Assembly: GCA_949775045.1 (NCBI GenBank)
Contig: OX459105.1
Coordinates: forward strand, 9,192,547 to 9,256,546
Length of the DNA stretch: 64,000 bases
Direction: 5' to 3'
Origin: Metridium senile
Lineage: Eukaryota > Cnidaria > Anthozoa > Actiniaria > Metridiidae
Shown: in pieces, positions 36,857-48,500 of the stretch
Layout: the number at the start of each line of letters is the position of its first letter
Numbering within the stretch: the stretch's first letter is position 1
The notes under the pieces: generated by a model
Seen by the model: only the letters and a program-made list of their open reading frames with translations
What the model was told of the DNA's origin: nothing
Databases searched by the model: none
Translations under genes and position numbers: made by a program

Positions 36857-36935
36857 AGTGCCAATGCCAGAATTCGAACCGAGATCTTCTGCTTGGTTGT
36901 ATCCGAGCTTTGAGCCATTATGCCACTGAGGCAAT
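36857..36935 (-). repeat. tRNA-derived sequence (SINE-like)
   Basis: On the minus strand it has a good polymerase III A box (TGGCATAATGG) and B box (GGTTCGAATTC) at tRNA-like spacing, starting GCCTCAGTGGCATAATGG. The acceptor stem and anticodon arm pair poorly, so it is a tRNA-derived SINE head or tRNA pseudogene rather than a working tRNA. Confidence 0.5.
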
Positions 36936-37125
36936 CGATGAAAAGTTTGCAACGAAATGTCATCAAGTTCATTAGCATTCAAGTTGGTTAGCATTCCTCT
37001 ATTATTAGTGTAGATCAATTCACAAATGCAAATAACCTTCCGTTTTCTTTTGCTTCATCGATATTGGACAAAATGGTCATGAATTACTAATGAGTTTTTT
37101 AAGCCGTTCAATAAACTCGCAGAAC

Positions 37126-37188
37126 GTGTTTTATCAGGTTTAAAATCCCGAGGGCTTCGCCCTCGGGATTTTAAACCTGATAAAACAC
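37126..37188. repeat. perfect 30-bp-stem hairpin
   Basis: GTGTTTTATCAGGTTTAAAA...CCCGAGGGC pairs perfectly with its inverse across a 3-nt loop (TTC). The inverted similarity continues imperfectly outwards to about 37102-37213, so this is the centre of a palindromic repeat. Confidence 0.9.
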
Positions 37189-37429
37189 TCCTGCTCGTTT
37201 ATTAAACTATACTTATATTATATTATATTATAGATAAATATACTATTCATTTGCACGTACATTACTGATTAAAAACTTTTAAAAAGTCAATTAATACATG
37301 ACTGTTTATGATTAATATATTATAATTATAATTATTAATACCAATCTCAGAAGTCATTAGATTCCGACGGCTCTCGCTGGCTGGCCACACCTATATAGAT
37401 AAAACTTCCCCTGCCCACCTCACTTTGAC

Positions 37430-37600
37430 GTGGCTACCTAGTCATGGCAAAGCTACTCCCAGGACGACAGTCAACCCCCTTCATGGACGTACCTCTAAGA
37501 GATACGGGGCTTAATAACATTTCTGAGTTAGAGAACTGTGTGAGGGATAGATCTGAGTGGTATTTCCGATCACGTGGACACTTTTCCACACAAGCATGGA
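37430..37600 (+). mobile_element. LINE C-terminal fragment
   Basis: One frame reads MDVPLRDTGLNNISELENCV then RDRSEW. It resembles the RDTG...L...DRxxW motif at the C-terminus of many invertebrate LINE polyproteins. Short and without the RT core. Confidence 0.4.
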
Positions 37601-38391
37601 CATTGCTATGACATTAACTCAGTATGATTTAAATTTTGTACATCATGCATTGAAAACAAATTTAAAATGTGAGCAGAGAATCAAAGTGTTTGAATTGAAG
37701 CATTCTTATCTTATAAGTTAGAGCAGATTTCGTCCGACAGTGAAATGTTCAGTGCCGTGCCTCGGCGAGGTCGTGATGTTTTTGTAGAATTTTGATTGTG
37801 CTTTGCAGTGCCATGACCGCGTTCGTGTTTTGCGTTTTCCATATAGTCATACAAAATCTGCTCTAAGCAGCAATAAGGACAGTAATTTTGCCACGTCATA
37901 CTCTTTAACTCGTCAAATAGCACACGTTATGTTTTGAAGGACATATAAACATTCGAGTTTTGTTTGCAAGCAACTCTAGCCGGGTAAACATTGATCATGA
38001 CAGAAGTAAGACCGTTTATTTTTATCATTTAATGAGAGAACAGCTTGGGATACCTGTGGTAATTCTAGGCGGGTAAAAGTTATAATAGAAATTACTCACT
38101 AACGCCAACAAAGAAACGGCCACCCAAAGTGAGTTTCAAACGGCTTTCAAGCGTTCTTCTGTGAGCCACGGTTTTAAAAAACACCCGTAGTACTTTACGG
38201 ACGCTGTAAAAGGATAAAGCAAACACCATGTTTGATATATTTATTTACGTAAGCGCAATTAAGAGGCAAATTCAAGGACGGGTCCAGAAATTTTATCAGG
38301 GGGTGTCCCAATTGCAAATGAAAGGCTCTTGTGATGTTAGGGAATGTCCCGTCCCTAAATGTCTTGAACAAAATAGAGTAATTGCGGCGCT

Positions 38392-38392
<1 letters not shown>

Positions 38393-38428
<36 letters not shown>

Positions 38429-38444
38429 GAGAGGGGGGGGGGTG
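38393..38444. repeat. poly-G tract
   Basis: A G-run of about 35 bases followed by GAGAGAGGG. It could form G-quadruplexes, and its length in the assembly is unlikely to be exact. Confidence 0.9.
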
Positions 38445-40839
38445 TCCTTTGACACTAGGCAATTTGCGTTACATTTACTAATTAATGAGAATGCTATGCA
38501 AACGTATTAAACGAAGAGCAAAGCTAGAAGTTCATTTCAGTGTAAATAAAAGTTCAAATGAACTCAAACATGATGATCATTTTCAGTCAAACGTGCAATA
38601 GCTTTGCACTATGGGCAAATTTCATTTGTACTTTATATTTGCTATATAAGCGTTATTCAAATGTCGTGGATACAACTCACTCCATATTTGCTAGGGCTAG
38701 CGCTACAAACATAAGCAAATTATTGGCGTTTTTTTCTTGCATTGTGTTAATAATGGTAATAGAACTAAGTGAAGTGCAATTTGTATAGAAAATAATTTAA
38801 TTTCGAGTTCAATTTGTAATTAAATTTGCGCAAGTTTGCTTTTCAAAAAATCCGTAAATGCAAAATACACGTGGTTAGGGTGCTCTATAGCCTACAAAAC
38901 AGACGTTCTTAAGGTGTTTTAGGAAACAATGGGGTTTGGAGTTCCTGTGTTATAACGAGCGAAAAATGGAACAGAGCAAAAAGGCACCATACTTATTGCG
39001 GGTACCTAAGTAAAACAGGAACCCCACAGATCGATTTCCCCAAAAACTCCTGGTATCGTTTCTGTATATTTTTTGCTCAATTTGCTCAACTCGTCTAAAC
39101 TCATCTCAACTACTTCCCAATCTAAGACTTATACACCTACATATCCATAATTCAGCACCATTCAAGTGTGATTAAAACAATGTATTTGGAATTTAATGAG
39201 CTACCACAATTCCTATCGGTCTTAGATCAACCATTCCAGATGGACAAAGTTAATTGAAATAGGTGTATACAAACATGCTACCATCGATCCTGTAATGAGC
39301 AAGTTAAGGTGTGGTACAAATCATTTCAGAACACCATCAACACAACCTTTGTGAGAGCTAGCACTCGATTAAAATCAAATCGCTTTAAATTTTTAAGCTA
39401 TATGACCGAGAAATTAAAAATATTATTTCACTAAGAGTAAATGATGAATACTTAGGAAAAATACATATCTTGTAAAACTAACTATAGCGAGCAGCTGCAT
39501 AGCAAGTAACACAATTCCTGCTTGAAGGAATACCAAACAAGCTAATAGTCTAGCTAAGTGTGATTTGGTTGACATGCGTTAGACATATCGTCTGCAAGTT
39601 GACATTAATTGATAACTTGATAACTTGTTTTTTTGAAAGAGATTTCATTTCAAGATTGCTAATTTACGTGTTTTCTATAAGGTGTCAGATGATTTCTTTA
39701 TAGTAAAGTTTAATAAAGTGTTTTTCGTGTGCATTAATTCATAAAAAACAATTTTGAAATGTTTAAAAAGACTGTTGGGCTATTCATGTATCACTAAAGC
39801 AACATGCCAAAACATCTCACTCAAGGAATAAATATTTTATAGTTTGTAGTTTGAAACTTTTTTGTGCATCTAATTATTTGCTCGGGTTTTGGCTCGGATC
39901 AAAAATGTCATTTTACATTTGCAAAAGTGAAGAAGACAACACTTACTCTTTGAATTCAAAGGCTGTAAGCAGAAGCGTGGCTTCGATTAACAGGACGACA
40001 GGGCCAACGTTCCAATCGTCAGTAAGTATCACACTTTTGGTATTTTCATTTTATAACTTTATGTCAAGAGCTTTTAGGACGATAGATACAAACCACTGGT
40101 CATCACTCTTTATGGCTTAATGACAAGCTATTGACATAAAATATCTTGTTATTGCTTTTTTATCCCTGTTTTAAAGTTTGTGGTAGCTTTTCTTTTTGTA
40201 GATTGCAAACAAACAAACAAACCGAGAGACAACAAATAAACAAACCATTAAGTAACAAACAAATACACAAACAAACAATGAACACTAGAAGCGGCAATTG
40301 TTTTACAAATTATCGAAACTTTATGAGAAAACTACCGAAAACTGACCAAGTTTTGGGTGAAAAGTTTTGTACTTTCTACTCATGATCAAGTGCACTCTTG
40401 CTGACGCCATCAACTTGCCATTTTTGGGTAAATTTTTCTAACAAAAAAATAAAATATAAAAAATAAATAAAAGGGGCTTCAAGTTGTGCGTTTAGCAAAA
40501 TAAATATACTATACCATTTTTACACTCAAGGATTTGATTTTGAACTTTCGATAATAGAAGGTATTTAAAATAAGTATTTTCTTAAATTCCCACAACAATA
40601 AATACAAATTTCTATTAATTTAGTTGCGAAGATTTTAAAACTTCTCATTACTTAAAACACGCAAATAAATTAATCTATATTGGACTCATCCATCATAATT
40701 ATCAACGTTCACGAGGACGTGTACAAAAGAGTTTAAATTCTTGAGGCCCAATAAATTATAATTAATATGACGTTTTCAATAAATTGTTATGATATCGAAT
40801 TGAAAGCTAAAGGTTTCTCTTATAATGTGTTAAACGCAG

Positions 40840-40917
40840 GTGAAGGTCTATTTGGTGATTTTACTAACAAAAAGAACCTGCATAACAACCCAAAACAGCG
40901 CAATAACGAAATCGTTG
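40840..40917 (+). other. 78-nt exon-like segment, copy 3
   Basis: Acceptor TAAACGCAG, donor GTAAGT. It is open in phase 1 (EGLFGDFTNKKNLHNNPKQR and on). Same length as copy 1. Function not recognised. Confidence 0.4.
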
Positions 40918-41054
40918 GTAAGTATTCTTTTATATCTCATATCAGACGTTGAAATGCATAGTATCTATATAAGATATATGGGACCGATTAAAACTAAAGA
41001 TTAATTTCTCGTGAAATTAATCATTAATTTTACGAGGAACCACATGATTACCAG

Positions 41055-41182
41055 CTTATCATATACAGGACAAACTTCATTTGAAATTCTTCATGCAATT
41101 GTTTAAAATTTTCGTGCTAGTGCGCCAAAAATATCGTGTGTATGACGTCAAGTGGAAGGAATTTTGCCCTGTATATGATAAG
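41055..41182. mobile_element. 128-bp MITE, CTTATCATATACAGG ends
   Basis: CTTATCATATACAGGACAAA at the left and TTTGCCCTGTATATGATAAG at the right. Noncoding and absent from the equivalent position in A. Confidence 0.7.
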
Positions 41183-41650
41183 GTACATAACTATCATCAG
41201 CAAAGGAAAGAAACAACGTCAGTGCAATATTTATTGTGTAAGTAGCTTCCATTTTATTTCCAAATCATCATAATCTCAATTTACTGTCAATAAGAAAATA
41301 ATTTACGCATGCATGCAGTACAAAAGTGTCAATTCAAGTCATGTACCCAATCAAGTCATGTACCCAATCAATGTAAGAAGAATATAAGGAAAAGTATGAA
41401 AAACCGAAACGTTTTGTGGAATTTCATTTAACACGAAATATGTTTTTTATTTTCTAATAGAGGATACTATAATTTTGTGTATCTCCTCTTTACAGAAAGT
41501 AAATACAAATTTAGATAAGTAAACGTTAAACTTTTTCATTTTGAGCTTTTCATTTTCCTGACCTACGTGCTCTATTAAAAAAAAAAAATGGCGCCAAAAC
41601 CATTGAACTTTAAGGACCTGGAGTTTTTCACAACACGTCCGCATTAGTCA

Positions 41651-42027
41651 CTATAGGAAAGTCTCAATGGTGTTACCGTCAAACGCCAAAATCATTAAAC
41701 CGTCAAGGACGAACAAATAGGCTATAAAACCATTTTTTTTCCAAATACTCGTATAATAAGCATCGAGCAAGGTCTTATAAAATATCCTGTAAATTGAAAT
41801 ACGGCCCTAAGTTAGATGCCAGTGGTATAATTTTCTTATATTGATTTAATTGTCTTATTTTTCTCCTCAAACTGAAGGAGAATTTACATTAAAACGTCAA
41901 AAAGGCGATTTTTTAAACGTCAACCGTCAAACATTAAGGCTAATTTTGAACCGCCATCAACCGTCAAAAAGACGATTTTTTAACCCTCAACGGTCAAAGT
42001 AACCTTCCATTAATACCCTCCTATATA
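41651..42027. mobile_element. CTATAGG-ended MITE, unit B copy
   Basis: Counterpart of 21113-21496. Left CTATAGGAAAGTCTCAATGG, right GTAACCTTCCATTAATACCC then TCCTATA. Internal CCGTCAAAAAGACGATTTTT units recur. Confidence 0.6.
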
Positions 42028-42524
42028 AACACGTTCATTTTCACTTCGGTAGAAGACTGAATCTGGGAGACGTGCGTTATTTATTATGATTTTAACCTTC
42101 GCCCCAGGATAAACGATAAAATAGCTAATTCATTACATGTAATATTTTATTGAATTTGTCCGTTTTAATTTTGGCAAAAGAAATAAGCTAATCTGGTGCC
42201 AAGAGCATCACACAGTCGCAGCTTCTAGGTGTTCAAATCAACACGACGGCTTTAAAACCTCTTTTAGTTTTAGCGTAAATAACTAGTAGTCCATTTTAAA
42301 ATCGACCTCCGATCACTCCTAACATTTAAATTATAGTTAATAAAGGGAAAATGTTCTTTCTACATCTTTAAACTATGCTTAAGATAATAATTGACTACTC
42401 TCAACGGGTTAAAATACAACGACACAGACGTAGAATTCTTAGGAGCATGAATTTTACTGCGTTTTGATATTCTTATTTCTTAACATAAAAAGATATTCAG
42501 TAAACACTTTTCAATTGAAAATAA

Positions 42525-42559
42525 TATCGAGGGCTGGGTACCAGTATTACGAACTGACG
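42525..42559 (+). pseudogene. lectin gene B, remnant of PAN exon
   Basis: Only the last 35 nt of the PAN exon remain (SRAGYQYYELT, donor GTAAGC). No acceptor, signal peptide or PAN cysteines. The left edge is a deletion breakpoint shared with the end of the upstream block. Confidence 0.8.
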
Positions 42560-45500
42560 GTAAGCAAGTCACACAACACAAGCTGTAGATAAGCATTATA
42601 TCAAAGTACGCGATATATCTTCCCAACATGTACAATTATTTATGCATAAATATGTTCATTCGATTTCATGTTTGAGTGACTCAATTTAAAAAGAAAATCG
42701 TAAAATGTTAAGTAATGTTCTTTAAATTCAAATCCAAAAACGGTAGATTGTAGTATGAAGTCTGACTAAACACAGATCTAGATGTAGCTGAACAAACATC
42801 TCATCCGACTGCAACTGGAAGGAGTTTCGTGAGTTTTTTTAGGAATTCGGTATGGCATGCACTACCAATTTTAATCTCTTAACTACAAATTTGATTTGTT
42901 TAGGATTTTCCGAGCATTTTGATATATGGTGTACTGAGATTTATTGTGAGATTTATTGTGAAATTTGAAGTCGCAGTGATCGTTCGTTTGTTGATATATA
43001 TTAGCTCTATCTGCATATAGGCAGATTTTGAGCAGTCCATAGGACAATTTATTTTTTTTTCGGTCCGGTATCCTTGTAATTCGCGTGCTGTGATTAATTA
43101 GCTAGCGCGCGGTACGTTTTTTCACGATCTGCCCGGTCCACGGTATCCTGTTGGAAACATTTCTTCCCGGCGATATTAATTTTTGAAAAATTTGGAAATC
43201 TTCTTTAATAGGTGATTGTTAATTATTGTAATTTATCGAACAAAATAGCAGGAGATCTAGAATTCTGAATTGACCAAAACACTGACAGAATAACCGACTG
43301 AGAGAAACTTAAAAGCTACGTGGCGAGCATTGGTTGTTTTTGCAAAAGATGAGATAATCAAATCAATATTGCAAAAACTCACGAGAGAATACACGAGAAT
43401 ACACAAAAGGTTGTGAGAATACATAAAAGTGTTTTTTTTTTTAATTTTCTAAATAATATAAAGCTTGTTCACATACCTTAATGGTACAACCTCAATAATA
43501 GTTGAAAAATATACTTGTAGTTTTTATCTTTGGTTGTAAACAACACTCCGGTGAATTGAACTATCTTTCAATGAGATATGTTGTTGCTTTTTAGTCACTT
43601 TTAAAATGCTATCTACAAAGTTTCAACGTTTTTGAAGTGTTCTTGTCTTTCTTTTAATTTTTTTGCATACAAAAGGTTAAACAATCTTGAAAATGGTCGA
43701 TTTACTTGATTCAAAGTCCTGTCAGTGATCCTAGTGCTTTCATCTTTCATCTTCTTCATAAAATACGACATAGACAAACTAATTCCTTCATCAGCTGACG
43801 GTGACTTGGATTAAATTTATTTTTTCTTATTATTTATCGAAAAAAAAGCTTTTTATGCCTTTTTCTTGATGCAAACGTCCACAAGACCAACGAATTACAA
43901 CTCGTTTCAACATCTATCGTGGTTCACTTGATCGTGTCAACTAAAATCCTTTGTAAAACATGTTTTTTGTTTCTTGACTTTATTGATGAATGATGATACA
44001 TATTTTGATGATATTTATTCATGAACATTTAAAAAAATATATTTTTGTTTTTATTAATCACACAAATTGTATTAACATTGTATTTACTGGTGCCAGATTG
44101 GAAAAAGTGTTATACTTTATTTGTTACCCAATATAAAGTTTATTATTATTATGAATGATGAAGAAAGCTGAAGTGATTTTAATATTTTGGCATTAAAATT
44201 TCAGTAAGTTTGTTGAGGCAGCCGTCAAATGCTGAATGAAAACCGGTTTCTGACAACCCGCTCTTTTTCAGTAAAACTACTGGGAAGCCATTTGAGAGAG
44301 AATAATAAAAAAATAATAATAAATAAGTTATTTACCTGCTAGAGGTCGGTCCGTATAGTGAAAAACTGCACTCGGTCTTGGAAAACGGACCTCGGCGGCG
44401 GGACCTCGGTCCGTACATCCAAGACTTCGGGCATTCCAGTATATAGTACAGTTATGAAGAGCATTTCATTTTGTTGTTTTCAGTCAAGATATGGCTGTAG
44501 CACAGAAAAGTGTCTTGGTGTTGTTGACTGGAAGGTATTCAATTCGTCTCAATTTCGGTTATTCAACGACCGAGCGACCTGGGGCGAGGCTAGAACCAGA
44601 TGTCGTGGTCATGGAGGAGACCTGGTATCGGTTCACAGCCAGCAAGAGATGGACTTCATCTCAACAGAGCTTCTACCAAGCGCACCAAGAGGTATGTCCA
44701 TAGTGAATAGAGTTTTGACTTAAGGTAGTTCGGGACCCAGCCGTAATCACATAATTTCGTTTTTTAGCTTTTATAATGTACCGATTTGAACATCATGGGA
44801 ACGTTATGCATTCACAAGACAAGCACATCATCTCTGCAAAAAATCTCCTGAATTTAGACCCGCATTCACGAAAAATCAAGATTTTTCGTTAAATTCATGA
44901 TTTTTTCGCGTTGAAATCCGCGTCGTTTTAGTGTCGATTTTTGGAACTATAATGCGTCACATAAATTAGTGTTTTGGGCAAGAATTACAAATTAAACTGG
45001 CCATAATTAGCTTTACATCGATTCTAGAGATACTAGCGGACCAAAAAATGTTAAAGTTTGTTTCGATTATCTTATAGGGAACTAGTTACCAGTCCCGCAC
45101 GGACAAAAAACAGGTTCACGAAATATACATTTTAAAGGGTTTTCGTGCTATAACTCGGAAAAGAGCGCGGTGTCACCCCATTTTTATTTTATAGATGGAT
45201 TTCCCTTATCAGAACTCTTCATTCCGTGAAATAAAAATGATATGGTTTTCGAGCGCAAAATGTGGTATTTTTCACATTTTGAGTTTATTTTTGCATCAAA
45301 ATTCTCGACATGCACGTACTTTTCGCAGTATTTTTTTTTGCCCAAAGGATTTTCTTGAGTAAAACATGGCAAATAATATGTTTGTTAGGTGTCTTTCTTT
45401 TGCAAATGCTTGTTAAAAAGTTTGTTATCGGGAAAAATAGAATAAATAGCGTTTAATGTTTCATATTCCGACAATTTTTGTCACAAAAAATGACCAAAAT

Positions 45501-48500
45501 GGGCCCCAGTCTACCGCCCTTATCTCCGAAACGAGCAAGGTGACCCATTATTTTAATTTTATTTTTGAACTTAACTTAGTTTGCTCTTTTTACATGAGAA
45601 GTTTCAAAAAGACCTAACGATAGAATCTACGACGCCCGAACTACCTTAACTTCATATGTACGTCTTCGACTCGCCATTGTATGAAGTACATATATATTCC
45701 TTTTTACAGTTCTTGTGGCTCAACCTCAACCTAATCTCTTTTGCATCCAGAATTCTCGTCGTTTGTCTGCGAAACAGAGACAGAAAGCTTGTTCTAGAGC
45801 CCTTGCACGATTATATATGATAGTTTCTTATTGGCTCTTGACTCTTGCTAATTCTTACACAAACTCCTTGACATTCGTTGACAAAAATAGTAGTCTCTAT
45901 AATAAATATGTTTTATTTTTAGGGAACTCTACAGAGACGATGTTGATGATGTTCTTGAGATTAGATGGCAAAGCAGACGCATCATTAAGGTAAATATAAA
46001 AAATAAAATAAAATTTGTATTACCGTTAAAAATTAAACAGTAAAGATGAAAACAAATAATGGCCAAACAATCTTTTATTATTAATATGAAAAATTAACAT
46101 GATATTGTTTAAAATGCTGTTAATGAAGATGGTGATACGATAACGATGATGATGATGTAGCCTGCGTAAAGGCTCTAGGGGGAGGGAGAGGGGAAATAAG
46201 GAATAGGGGGAAAAGGGGGAAAAGGGGGAAAAGGGGGAAAAGGGGGAAAAGGGGGAAAAGGGGGAAAAGGGGGAAAAGGGGGAAAAGGGGGAAAAGGGGG
46301 AATGTGTTTTACATTCGGAAATTATATCATACGATCGTGCGATTATTGTTCGGTTATAATATTATCAAGAATAAAATTCAAATCGACAAGGTTTTTTCTC
46401 GGACGTTTCGACGCCATCGGACGTCTTTTTCATGAGTGAATATTTATTGCAAATCAAAGTAAAAAATAAGTACAAATTGGAATAACCTAAGTTAAATTGA
46501 CCTCCTCGGATTTGTAAGCTATTGTTTAAAATAGTTTTGATAGAATAGAGTCAGATTGAGTGTTTACTGATGGTTTCAGGTCCTTGATAAACAGTATTTG
46601 ATGCACCAGGCATTCTAACTTGCTTTTGAAGCGTTTCAAGACGCTAAAATTGTTTTTAAAGTCTCTGATGTGCTGGTGACAGTTCTTGTAATGTTCGCCT
46701 ACTGCGCTAGATTTGTGCTCATTTATCCTTTGAAAAAGGTGTTGGCACGTACGTGCATGTACCCCAAATAACACACTTCACTCAAGTCACACTTCACTCA
46801 AGTCACACAAATAATAGACAACGTTTTGTTGGTTGATCATGGGTTGTTTCTTTCCTTTGAAGCCAAAAGAGAAGTCATGTTTACGGCTGGTGAAAACAGG
46901 TTCGATTCGTAAAATAGAGAAAGTTTTTCTTCGTCTTGCTTCAGTTCTCGGTAAAGTCGTTCGTCAAGCATTCTTTTGCTTAAACTCTCCTGTTATTCTT
47001 CTTGAAACCTAACATGCACGCAGCTCAAACGGTCACTCAGAGCTTCCAGAGTTCCACAAATTCAAGTCAGAGTTTCGACTTCAGAAGCAAAATAGGCAGA
47101 ATTTTATCGACTTGCAAGATAGACAAAGTGAATCATGAACACACGGCTTTGAGCAAAGCAGCGTTTCAGTGAAGTTGAAGAGTTTTTGCTCACGATTTCA
47201 GCTAGATTTTAGACTTTTCTATTGTAGGTGAACTCTGAAATCCACTTTTAAATCCATGTAAACTTGATCATCGTTTGTTGTGGTCTTTATAGTTGACATT
47301 TTGTGAAGAATAAAGTCGATCTTTTTAATTTCATCGCAATAAAATTATTTTTGACAAGTTTGAAACAGCGTTTCAGTGAGGTTGAAGAGCTTTTGCTCAC
47401 GATTTCAGCTAGATTTTAGACTTTTCTAATGTAGGTGAACTCTGAAATCCACTTTTAAATCCATGTAGATCATCGTTTGTTGTGGTCTTTCTAGTTGACA
47501 TTTTGTGAAGAATAAAGTCGATTTTTTTCATCGCAATAAAATTATTTTTGACAAGTTTGAAACTTGCCTTGGTACGTCTAGGAATGTATGACGCATTTTG
47601 ATTGGTCGATTGCTTCATTTGACGACGTTAGGATAATTTGTTGTGTGATCAAGCGCATTAAATGCAATTTACTTTTATATCTTCGTTATTATCTGTTGTT
47701 GTTATTTTATAAAAGCATTAGAAGATATTTTCCGTGTTTCTATTCTCTGTTAGAAACACTTGGGATTGTTGGGAGAACACTCGAAAAGATTTTAAATCAC
47801 TCGCTTTCACCTCGTGATTCAAAATCGTTCTCGTGTTCTCCCAACAATATCGCGTGTTTCTAACAGAGAATAGAAACACGGAAAATATCTTCTAATGCTT
47901 AAATACTTCATGTCTTTCAATATAAATAATTCAGACATTTTTTGAGAAGCTAGGGGCAGTAGTGCTAAAAAGAGAGCAGAATTGGCGGTCAAGTCGCTGT
48001 TGGAACGAAGAGATGTCCTCCTTTGGCTGTATTGCCTACTTGCTCTGGCAAAAGTCTCATTTCCATGTGTTAATTTGTTGGGAAGCCATGGGAATATTAC
48101 TTGAACGTTATGTGTCCGTCTTGATTGTTTGTCCCCTTACAGCTTGTTGGGATTAAGCACGACCCGTTACTAGAAGAGCATTGGGGATATAAGTTGTTGC
48201 TCACTGTTGTAAATATATTGGGTTACCTGTGTATATGATTAGACTAGTTATGATTTCATCAATAGTGCATGTAATTAACCATTAATTAGAGTATGTAATT
48301 AGCTGGAAGTGTAAAATAAATCTTCAGCCTTGGAAATCCGAACTTGTCCTAAATTTGTTGTGATTGAGCCAAGGGAGCACGGCAGACTGTTGTTTGTGGT
48401 TTGGATATATTCGATCTTTTGAAGGTTTTAAGTTACAACGATCTTTTCAACGTTTTAAATTACATCAACAGCTAAATTGGTAGATTAATGGGACTATCCG

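Larger units (their letters stand above)
36585..37213. repeat. compound inverted-repeat element
   Basis: AAATCTCATTAATAATTCAT.GACCATTTTGTCC near 36589-36625 is answered in inverse near 37055-37095 (GGACAAAATGGTCATGAATT). Inside lie a tRNA-derived sequence and, at the right, a long hairpin. A deleted relative of the right end is at 11598-11672 and 11835-11865. Confidence 0.5.
38870..42524. repeat. upstream block of duplication unit B (pairs with 16410-22010)
   Basis: Carries the same ordered landmarks as unit A but with single copies where A has tandem expansions. It ends in CATAAAAAGATATTCAGTAA-like sequence that in A lies near 21960-22010. It is then joined directly to the tail of the PAN exon, implying a deletion in B of what in A spans about 22.0-27.95 kb. 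Confidence 0.75.

Noticed and set aside
45715..45900. Possible Wnt-like exon (LFCIQNSRRLSAKQRQKACS)
   Set aside because: The Cys-Leu-Gln-Cys pattern superficially resembles the Wnt N-terminus, but the spacings do not fit, there is no donor in the right place and no counterpart in unit A.
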